This document shows, piece after piece, positions 23,902 through 30,863 of a stretch of 36,855 bases of DNA; position 1 is the stretch's first letter, and each line of letters begins with the position of its first letter. Source of the DNA: JBDRFZ01 sp043818395 (GTDB lineage Bacteria; Patescibacteriota; Patescibacteriia; 2-12-FULL-60-25); contig JBDRFZ010000006.1 of assembly GCA_043818395.1 (NCBI GenBank), positions 1 through 36,855 of the forward strand, given 5' to 3'. The notes below the pieces were generated by a model. It ran no database searches. It saw nothing but the letters and a program-made list of their open reading frames with translations, and had not been told where the DNA came from. The translations under genes and the position numbers were made by a program.

Positions 23902-25794
23902 ATGTGTGGCATTGCAGGTATTGCTAAAAAAGACGGATCCAGGCCCGATGAAGGAGCCCTTTTTCGCATGTCAGAGGCGATCAAGCACAGGGGTCCGGAT
24001 GGCGATGCACTATGGGCGGAACAAGGCATTGGTTTGGCACATCGCCGTTTGGCTATTATTGATTTAAACGAGACAGCCGCTCAACCCATGCAGGATTCAG
24101 GAGGTAATTACCACATAGTTTTTAATGGCGAAATTTATAATTATCGCGAGCTTCGCGAAGAATTGGAAAAGCACGGTGCGGTTTTTAAAACGCAATCGGA
24201 TACCGAGGTTATTCTGGAAGCTTATCGCGCTTGGGATGTCGGTTGCCTCATCAGGCTTAAGGGAATGTTTGCCTTTGCTCTTTGGGATCATTGTCGTGGT
24301 CGTTTATTTATCGCTAGGGATAAAATTGGAAAAAAACCGCTTTATTATTCTTTTACTGATTCCGGGGATTTAATTTTTGCATCAGAGATAAAAGCGTTCG
24401 CTCAGGTCATAAAACTTAAGCCATCGCTTACCGATTTGCGTCTTTTTATCGGCTTGCAATACGTTCCTTCGCCGCGTACTGGTTTTGAGGGAGTCCAACA
24501 GGTTTTACCCGGATGTTATGGAATTTGGGACGGAAATTGTTTGGAGATGAGTCGTTATCATGAATGGGATTCTCCGAAAACAACGGATATTAAAAGGTCC
24601 TGGATAGATTTACCAGATCGTGAGATCGATGATTTAATAAGAACGACTTTGGACCAGGCTGTAGCTGTAAGACAACTTGCCTCGGATGTATCGGTTGGCG
24701 CATTTTTATCCGGCGGTATCGATTCGGCGGCTATCGTAGCGCTCGCATCCAAGCACGTAACAAGACCGGTGCAGACTTTTACTATGGGTTTTCCGCAACT
24801 TCATAGGGATGAACGTCGTGAAGCGCGGGCGATCTCCGAAAAATTTTCCACGGATCATCAGGAGTTCGAAGCTAAACCAGAGGATCTGCAGTCTCTCGTA
24901 AATGATCTTACGCTTCATTACGATGCGCCTTATGCCGACTCATCAGCCTTGCCGCTCTGGTTATTAGCCAAGGCCACGGCTGATGAGATCAAGGTTGTAT
25001 TAACTGGTGACGGTGGTGATGAATTATTTGGCGGCTATCGCAGATATGCGGTTTATGATCGAGCGTATCAAATAAGCAGGATTCCGTTTGCGCCGCTATT
25101 GGCTGCCGGTACATCAAAACTTATTGCCCAGATGGCGCATGACCCTAGGTTTAATCGTCTTTCGGATGTACTCGAGACTTTGCGTCATGAACCCAGGCAG
25201 GCCTACGGAGAAATGTTTTGCGGCGCGTATTTTTCCACGTCCTGGCTGAAAATGTTTTGTCAGCCGGAATTTTTAGCGGAAACGCAAAAACAGGATGCAG
25301 TTTGTTATATCGCAGAAATCATGAGAGAGAGGAAAGGTCTTCGCACGGCCATGTTTTTTGATTTGATTTCTTATCTGCCGGATGATTTGAATGTTAAAAT
25401 GGATAGGGCGACCATGAGGTTCGGACTCGAAGCTCGATCGCCGTTTTTGGATGAGAGTATGGTTTCTTTAGCGCTTCGTCTACCGCTTAAACAAAAAGTA
25501 TGTCATGGTAAAACTAAGGTTGCTTTAAGACGAGCTTTGGCCAAAATATTGCCGGCGGATATTCTCGAACGTCCTAAACGCGGGTTTCAAGTGCCGCTAG
25601 CCGAATGGTTTCGCGGGCCGCTTGGCGATTTTATCCACGATAAATGCCTGGATCCGAATTCGTCCCTTAGTAGTATTTTCAAACCCGAGGCCATAAAACA
25701 TTTGATCGAAGACAACAAAAAAGGCAATGATCACGGCAACAGATTATGGATGCTCCTATCGCTCGCGACTTGGCTTGAGAGGTATCCTTTATGA
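23902..25794 (+). CDS. asnB: Asparagine synthase (glutamine-hydrolysing), AsnB family
   Basis: The start at 23902 gives MCGIAG, placing the catalytic Cys at position 2 as required for the class II glutaminase domain; the frame is open further upstream but that is repeat DNA. The length is 631 residues. The glutaminase domain (about 2-190) shows RGPDGDALW, AHRRLAIIDL and FNGEIYNYRELREEL. The synthase domain (about 230-600) shows the ATP-binding SGGIDS at about 270-275 and LTGDGGDELFGGYRRY at about 366. The chemistry is ATP-dependent transfer of glutamine nitrogen to a carboxylate. In glycan clusters such enzymes may amidate uronic acids instead of aspartate (inference). It overlaps the next gene by 4 nt. 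A weak TATCTC box lies six bases before the ATG. Confidence 0.93.
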   Translation: MCGIAGIAKKDGSRPDEGALFRMSEAIKHRGPDGDALWAEQGIGLAHRRLAIIDLNETAAQPMQDSGGNYHIVFNGEIYNYRELREELEKHGAVFKTQSDTEVILEAYRAWDVGCLIRLKGMFAFALWDHCRGRLFIARDKIGKKPLYYSFTDSGDLIFASEIKAFAQVIKLKPSLTDLRLFIGLQYVPSPRTGFEGVQQVLPGCYGIWDGNCLEMSRYHEWDSPKTTDIKRSWIDLPDREIDDLIRTTLDQAVAVRQLASDVSVGAFLSGGIDSAAIVALASKHVTRPVQTFTMGFPQLHRDERREARAISEKFSTDHQEFEAKPEDLQSLVNDLTLHYDAPYADSSALPLWLLAKATADEIKVVLTGDGGDELFGGYRRYAVYDRAYQISRIPFAPLLAAGTSKLIAQMAHDPRFNRLSDVLETLRHEPRQAYGEMFCGAYFSTSWLKMFCQPEFLAETQKQDAVCYIAEIMRERKGLRTAMFFDLISYLPDDLNVKMDRATMRFGLEARSPFLDESMVSLALRLPLKQKVCHGKTKVALRRALAKILPADILERPKRGFQVPLAEWFRGPLGDFIHDKCLDPNSSLSSIFKPEAIKHLIEDNKKGNDHGNRLWMLLSLATWLERYPL

Positions 25795-27245
25795 AGAAAA
25801 TTCTTGTTACCGGAGGCGCTGGTTTTGTAGGGTCGCATTTATGCGAGCGGCTTGTTCGAGATGGGCATGGGGTAATTTCTTTGGATAACTATTTTACGGG
25901 TTCACGCGATAACCATGTTTCAGGCGTGGATTATCGGGAAGGGCATACGAAAAATATTGAGACTTTGGTTCCGGAAGAAGTGGATTTAGTTTTCCATCTT
26001 GGTGAATATTCACGCGTAGAAAAAAGTTTGGAGGATCCGCCTGAACTCGTTTGGGATTTGAATATCGCGGGAACGTTCGCGGTTTTGGAATACTGTCGTA
26101 AACATAATTGTAAGATTGTATATGCTGGTTCGTCTTCGAAATTCAGCGATAACGGCTTAGGACGTGACCTGACGCCTTACACCTGGATGAAGGCCGCGAA
26201 TACCGAATTGGTGCGTAACTACGGCAAATGGTTCGGCCTGCCGTTTGCCATAACTTATTTTTACAATGTTTACGGACCGGGTGAAATAAGTCACGGGCCA
26301 TACTCGACTCTGATCGGAATTTTTTCTGAAGAATACCGCCGAGGCCAGCCGCTTACAGTTGTATCGCCGGGGTCGCAAGAGCGGAATTTTACTCACGTTA
26401 ATGACATCGTGGAGGGCTTGGTTTTGGTCGGAGAAAAAGGGGAAGGTGATGAACACGGCATCGGCGCGACTGAAGCATATTCTGTCATGGATGTCGCTAA
26501 AATGTTCGGCGCAGAAATCGTCATGCTGCCGGAGCGTCGCGGTAATAGGCAGACCTCAAAAGCTGATACCGAAAAAGTCCGCGTTTTAGGTTGGCAGCAG
26601 AAACACCGCTTAGACGAATATGTAAAACAATTCGTTAAGGAAACCGAGCACATAAAAGTCGTGCAGAAAAATGTTTTGGTTTTTTCTACCACCTTTGCCC
26701 CGATTATGGGTCCGGCTGAAGATGCGCTCATTAAACTCATGCGATTATTGCCAGACGTACACTTTGACGTGATCACCACGGCTTTTTCGCGAGACGCAAA
26801 AGATGCGCCATCGCCCTTGCCCAACGTCACGGTATATCGTCTTGGTTACGGAAAATGGTACGACAAATATCTCTTACCTATTCTGGGATCGCGTAAAGCC
26901 AAAGAACTCTCCGCAGTTAATTCTTATGTCTTCGGCTGGGCGCTTATGGCGAGCTATGCGGCTATGGCCGCCGTTGGCTGGCGAAGACTCTCTGGCCTGC
27001 CAATTTTGATTTCGTTGGCGGATCAAAAGTTCCATAGTTTACCATTCCATTATCGGTTATTACTTCCTTTGATATTAAAAAATGCGGACCAGGTGTCCAT
27101 CGCGAGTGGAGATCAAGAAGGTTATGCGTCGCGCTTGAAACTTAACGCCTCAAATCGACTTGGTGACGTGTTCGCTAACCAGATCCGTTTCGTCTATAAC
27201 TCGATATTAAAGGAGATGCAAAAGGAGACAGGAAAGAAAGTATGA
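25791..27245 (+). CDS. NAD-dependent sugar epimerase/dehydratase fused to a lone GT-B N-terminal domain
   Basis: This is a 484-residue fusion. Residues about 1-285 are an extended short-chain dehydrogenase: TGGAGFVGSHL (NAD loop, about 7-17), DLVFHLGEYSRVE, the serine patch AGSSSKFSD, the catalytic YxxxK as YTWMK (about 140), and FYNVYGPGE. That fits a UDP-hexose 4-epimerase-like enzyme. Residues about 295-484 (VLVFSTTFAPIMGPAEDAL, VTVYRLGYGKWYDKYLLPILG) resemble the N-terminal acceptor domain of the next gene product, but the nucleotide-sugar C-domain with EX7E is absent. The protein ends at KKV with a 4-nt overlap to that gene. The extra domain probably cannot transfer sugar by itself; it may pair with the neighbour or bind acceptor. 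Confidence 0.87.
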   Translation: MKKILVTGGAGFVGSHLCERLVRDGHGVISLDNYFTGSRDNHVSGVDYREGHTKNIETLVPEEVDLVFHLGEYSRVEKSLEDPPELVWDLNIAGTFAVLEYCRKHNCKIVYAGSSSKFSDNGLGRDLTPYTWMKAANTELVRNYGKWFGLPFAITYFYNVYGPGEISHGPYSTLIGIFSEEYRRGQPLTVVSPGSQERNFTHVNDIVEGLVLVGEKGEGDEHGIGATEAYSVMDVAKMFGAEIVMLPERRGNRQTSKADTEKVRVLGWQQKHRLDEYVKQFVKETEHIKVVQKNVLVFSTTFAPIMGPAEDALIKLMRLLPDVHFDVITTAFSRDAKDAPSPLPNVTVYRLGYGKWYDKYLLPILGSRKAKELSAVNSYVFGWALMASYAAMAAVGWRRLSGLPILISLADQKFHSLPFHYRLLLPLILKNADQVSIASGDQEGYASRLKLNASNRLGDVFANQIRFVYNSILKEMQKETGKKV

Positions 27246-28396
27246 CAAAGCGCGTCATTATTTTTTCTACTACATATTTCCCGCTAGTTGGCGGAGCTGA
27301 AGTGGCTATGAAAGAAGTGACAGACCGATTACCTGGTTGGCAGTTCGATCTTTTTTGTGCGCGCCTTAAAAAGGGACTTCCGTCAACCGAAAAAATCGGG
27401 AACGTTACGGTTCATCGCGTAGGCTTCGGTCATTCGGTAGATAAATATCTCCTTCCCATTCTCGGTCCAGTTTCATCGCTCACCGTTCATCGCTCACCGT
27501 TCATCGCTCACCGTTCACCACCCGTCATCTGGTCTCTCATGGCCAGCTACGGCGGATTCGCGGCCTTGGTTTATACCTGGCTTCGTCCAAAGACCAAACT
27601 TCTTTTGACTCTGCAGGAAGGCGATCCGCTTGAGCATTATGCAAAACGCGCTGGACGTTTTGAGTTTTTGCATAAAATGATCTTCAAGCGAGCTGATTCG
27701 GTGCAGGCGATTAGTAATTTCCTAGCTGAATGGGCGGTGAAGATGGGTTTCCGGGGTAAACCGGAAGTCATTCCGAACGGCGTTGATATGGAAAAATTTA
27801 CGTGCAGGATTAGCGCCGAGGAACGTCAAAAACTGCGTGATAGATGGAAAGTCCGGGATCAAGACGTAGTGCTTATAACAGCGTCGCGACTCTCTTTGAA
27901 AAACGGAGTTGATGATTTGGTGCGGTCGCTTGTCCATCTTCCATTAAATTACAAAGTCGTAATCGCCGGCGAAGGAGAAGATCGGGAAAAATTGAGCAAT
28001 CTCGTCGAAGAATTGAAATTGGAAGATCGCGTGATATTTTTAGGTAAAAAATCGCACGACGAACTGCCCGGTATCCTGCAAGCTTCGGAAATTTTCGTCC
28101 GCGCTTCGATATCCGAAGGTTTGGGTAATTCATTCTTAGAAGCCATGGCCGCTGGCATCCCCATCATCGGTACGCCGGTGGGCGGTATTCCGGATTTTTT
28201 GATAGACGGGGAGACGGGAGTCTTTTGCAAGCCGCACGATCCGGAGTCGATTGCGATGGCGGTTTTAAGGATACAAGAAGAACCTGGACTTAGAGAGAAA
28301 TTGGTTATAAACGGTAATGATTTGGTCAGCAGAGAATACGAATGGATAGGTATTGCCGGTCGCGTCGAAAAATTGTTGAATACACTTATAGGGTAA
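27242..28396 (+). CDS. GT4 glycosyltransferase carrying an in-frame tandem-repeat insertion
   Basis: This 384-residue GT-B enzyme begins with IIFSTTYFPLVGGAEVAM. The N-domain shares FSTT, NVTVHRVGFG, DKYLLPILG and LMASY with the tail of the preceding protein. The C-domain has TASRLSLKNGV, AGEGEDREKL and EX7E as EGLGNSFLE with AAGIPIIGTPVGGIPD. Between LPILG and VIWSLMASY there is an insertion of about 20 residues rich in Ser, His, Arg and Pro, encoded by three exact copies of a 14-bp unit, 42 bp in all, so frame is kept. The enzyme core motifs are intact, so it may still be active. It starts within a 4-nt overlap and is followed by a methyltransferase 2 nt after its stop. Confidence 0.92.
   Translation: MTKRVIIFSTTYFPLVGGAEVAMKEVTDRLPGWQFDLFCARLKKGLPSTEKIGNVTVHRVGFGHSVDKYLLPILGPVSSLTVHRSPFIAHRSPPVIWSLMASYGGFAALVYTWLRPKTKLLLTLQEGDPLEHYAKRAGRFEFLHKMIFKRADSVQAISNFLAEWAVKMGFRGKPEVIPNGVDMEKFTCRISAEERQKLRDRWKVRDQDVVLITASRLSLKNGVDDLVRSLVHLPLNYKVVIAGEGEDREKLSNLVEELKLEDRVIFLGKKSHDELPGILQASEIFVRASISEGLGNSFLEAMAAGIPIIGTPVGGIPDFLIDGETGVFCKPHDPESIAMAVLRIQEEPGLREKLVINGNDLVSREYEWIGIAGRVEKLLNTLIG
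27473..27514. repeat. Three 14-bp tandem repeats inside a coding region
   Basis: TCATCGCTCACCGT occurs three times without a mismatch at 27473-27486, 27487-27500 and 27501-27514, followed by a partial copy. The unit differs at two positions from TCATCGTTCACTGT in the intergenic repeat near 4152. Confidence 0.9.
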
Positions 28397-28398
28397 TT

Positions 28399-29109
28399 AT
28401 GAAGCTATATTCGCGAAAAAATATTGCTAAACAGTGGATATTGAGCCAAATTGAGTCGTTGGCCGGTGATGGCTACCTTGATGTGTGTGATTTAGCCTGC
28501 GGTTACGGTTCTGCCTGGCCGGAATTTTTGAAAGACCATCTATCCATAAAATATTTTGGCATTGATTCCGATAATAAAGAAATCGCCAAGGCCAAACGTG
28601 CTTTCGAGGGTATCTTGAATGCCAATGTCATGGTGGCGGATGCGCAGTTATTTAGGGACAAGACTGGATCGTTTGATGTGGTTACGGCCTTCTCAGCATT
28701 GGAATACGTAGTGGATTTGTCCGCATTCATGGAAACCGTTTTAAGCCTTTTAAAAAGCGGGGGAAAGGCGTTCCTGAATTACGACTCCGGACATTTTCGT
28801 TCGTCCAACCCCAAGGAAAGAGTCATGGTCCCGATAAGCCAATGGCTGGCTAAGCTGGGTTATGAGGGATCTTATATGAAAGAGGTGCGAGATGAAGAAA
28901 TAAAAAAGATAGCAGAAAGCAAAGGCGGGAGTGTCGAACAGCTTTTGAAATTTAACGGACGCGGCATTAAAAATTTAGCCGGATCAAAAGCTTCAGATGA
29001 AGCTATTAGAGAATGGCATGATTTTGAATTAAAGATGAATGATCTGACTAGTCCCGAGATATTGGATCCGATATTCTGGTTAACCGTAATCGTCGTCACC
29101 AAGACATGA
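28399..29109 (+). CDS. SAM-dependent methyltransferase
   Basis: The ATG at 28399 lies 2 nt after the preceding stop and gives 236 residues; an upstream in-frame ATG at 28342 would lie deep inside the glycosyltransferase gene and is not preferred. Class I methyltransferase motifs are present: VCDLACGYGSA (motif I), YFGIDSDN (acidic ribose-binding loop), DVVTAFSALEYV (motif II) and LLKSGGKAFLNYDS (post-II). The C-terminal 100 residues are helical and charged and do not resemble the other methyltransferases here. It overlaps the next gene by 4 nt. Its place between two glycosyltransferase genes suggests that it methylates a sugar in the growing glycan; the substrate is unknown. Confidence 0.88.
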   Translation: MKLYSRKNIAKQWILSQIESLAGDGYLDVCDLACGYGSAWPEFLKDHLSIKYFGIDSDNKEIAKAKRAFEGILNANVMVADAQLFRDKTGSFDVVTAFSALEYVVDLSAFMETVLSLLKSGGKAFLNYDSGHFRSSNPKERVMVPISQWLAKLGYEGSYMKEVRDEEIKKIAESKGGSVEQLLKFNGRGIKNLAGSKASDEAIREWHDFELKMNDLTSPEILDPIFWLTVIVVTKT

Positions 29110-30233
29110 AAGTATTATTAGCGACCGGAATTTATCCGCCTGAGATCGGGGGCCCGGCTAGCTTCAGTTGTGATCTGGCGCGGGAACTCAAGCGACGCGG
29201 GCAAGAGCCCACGGTGATTTGCTATGGGGACGAAAAGACACAGACTGGAGACGGCTGGCCGGTTATCGTGGTGCGACGGAGTGGAGGCCCGTTAGTAAGA
29301 TACGCGAGATATGCCTGGAACGTTTATCGGGCTGCTAGAAAATCTGACATTGTTTTTTTACAAGGTCCAGTTTCCGAGGGTTTGCCCGGTACTATCGGCG
29401 CTTGGTTGGCGCGTAAGCCGGTGGTGATGAAAATTGTCGGGGACTACGCCTGGGAAATTTATCGTCAGCAGTCACCATCGAATTTGGAGTTGTTGGATGA
29501 GTTTGTCCAGAAGTCACATGCCGGATTTGTTGGTTGGTTGGAACGTATCGAAAGACGGACGACCAAACGCGCGAGGCATGTTATAACGCCAAGTCGATAT
29601 TTGAAAAAGATTGCAGAGGCTTGGGGTACAGCGCCGGAGAAAATAAACGTCATCTGTAACACGATTCCGCCTTTGCCGCCAACTCCCGTCCGAGATGAAT
29701 TGAGGGCGATGTCTGGTTTAGCCGAAAAGAAAATTATATTGACAGTCGTCCGAGCAGTCCCGTGGAAGCATGGTGATTTTTTATGTGAGACGCTGGTGCG
29801 TTTACCGGATGAGTATCGGCTCGTGATTGTTGGCGACGGACCCTCGCTACCGGATTGGAAACGCCGAGCAGAAGAACTCGACGTCTCATCTCGAGTAATT
29901 TTCACCGGTAAACTCGGACGCGAGAAAGTCGCAGAGTGGTATGCTGTGGCCGATATCTTCGCGCTTCCCTCCGGCTATGAAGGCTTCCCGCATGTCGTGG
30001 CCGAAGCCGCATCTGTCGGTCTGCCGAGCCTCGTGAGCGACAAAGGCGGCAATCCGGAGACAAAGGAGCTGTTCCCGCAACATGTGACCGTTTTACCTTA
30101 CTTGGATACTGACGCGTGGGTCAAAGCATTGGAAATCATGCCTGAACGTTTGGAGCCGGTTTTTTCCGAATTATTCGAGAAGAAGGTTGATGCTTATCTA
30201 GCATTATTGGAGCAGGCCGTTAAATCAAATTAA
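29106..30233 (+). CDS. GT4 glycosyltransferase
   Basis: This is a 375-residue GT-B enzyme. The N-domain opens LLATGIYPPEIGGPASF, the usual glycine-rich start of GT4, with DIVFLQGPVSEGLP and KIVGDYAWEIYRQQ. The C-domain has LTVVRAVPWKHGD, IVGDGPSLPDW, FTGKLGREKV, and EX7E as EGFPHVVAE with ASVGLPSLVSDKGG. The 4-nt overlap with the methyltransferase before it and zero spacing to the methyltransferase after it place it in the tightly coupled operon. It should act in the cytoplasm on a lipid-linked acceptor. Sugar specificity cannot be told. Confidence 0.93.
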   Translation: MKVLLATGIYPPEIGGPASFSCDLARELKRRGQEPTVICYGDEKTQTGDGWPVIVVRRSGGPLVRYARYAWNVYRAARKSDIVFLQGPVSEGLPGTIGAWLARKPVVMKIVGDYAWEIYRQQSPSNLELLDEFVQKSHAGFVGWLERIERRTTKRARHVITPSRYLKKIAEAWGTAPEKINVICNTIPPLPPTPVRDELRAMSGLAEKKIILTVVRAVPWKHGDFLCETLVRLPDEYRLVIVGDGPSLPDWKRRAEELDVSSRVIFTGKLGREKVAEWYAVADIFALPSGYEGFPHVVAEAASVGLPSLVSDKGGNPETKELFPQHVTVLPYLDTDAWVKALEIMPERLEPVFSELFEKKVDAYLALLEQAVKSN

Positions 30234-30863
30234 ATGAATATGCAAAGACCATTCGAAAAATTTGAAGAAGAATGTATGCGGCTTTTGGCCAAGAGTAGGA
30301 TTATTTTGGATGTGGGCGGCGGCAAGCGCTTCATGAAAGGGATGAAGAAGTTCGAGTTGCTGTTCTGTAATTGCGAATACCGGACGCTCGATTCCTCGGC
30401 AGATTACGGACCGGACATTTTGGGCGATATACACGCCTTGCCGCTGGCCGATAATTCGATTGATGGTGTGATTTGCCGTTCGGTCTTGGAGCACGTCGAG
30501 CGACCATGGGATGCACTTCGTGAAATTCATCGTGTGCTAAAAAACGGTGGTTTAGTTTTTATCCAAGTTCCGTCTATCTATCCGTATCACGCTCGGACTG
30601 GCGTTGGTGCTTATCCGGATTATTGGAGGTTCTTCGAGAGCACGATCCGACTCATGTCACGAGGCTTCGAAAACGTAACTATTCAGAAGCATGGTGGTTG
30701 GTTCCACGCTATGTCGCGTTTTTTGCCTCTGCAAGCTAAGTTTCGTTGGTTGCTTGACCCCTCGGCATATTTATTGGATAGTTTGTTTAGAACCGAAAAA
30801 AAAATACGACTTCATTTTATTCCGTTCTGTTGCAAAAATAACAGACTGCAATGCGCGTCTTGA
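30234..30863 (+). CDS. SAM-dependent methyltransferase (type 11)
   Basis: This is a 209-residue protein whose ATG follows the preceding stop codon directly. Motif I is IILDVGGGKRF (about 23-32), the acidic residue after beta-2 is in YRTLDSSADYGPD, motif II is GVICRSVLEHVERPW, and the post-II strand is LKNGGLVFIQVPS. It lacks the helical N-terminal cap of larger enzymes but is a full Rossmann fold of the Methyltransf_11 kind. The C-terminus is basic and Cys-containing. It overlaps the next gene by 13 nt. It resembles the protein at 34263 in build (DVGGG motif I) and they may be paralogues. A sugar hydroxyl or carboxyl as substrate is inferred from context. Confidence 0.87.
   Translation: MNMQRPFEKFEEECMRLLAKSRIILDVGGGKRFMKGMKKFELLFCNCEYRTLDSSADYGPDILGDIHALPLADNSIDGVICRSVLEHVERPWDALREIHRVLKNGGLVFIQVPSIYPYHARTGVGAYPDYWRFFESTIRLMSRGFENVTIQKHGGWFHAMSRFLPLQAKFRWLLDPSAYLLDSLFRTEKKIRLHFIPFCCKNNRLQCAS

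Noticed and set aside
28342..28398. Upstream in-frame start for the methyltransferase at 28399
   Set aside because: It lies inside the preceding glycosyltransferase gene, and the protein starts naturally at the ATG 2 nt after that gene's stop.
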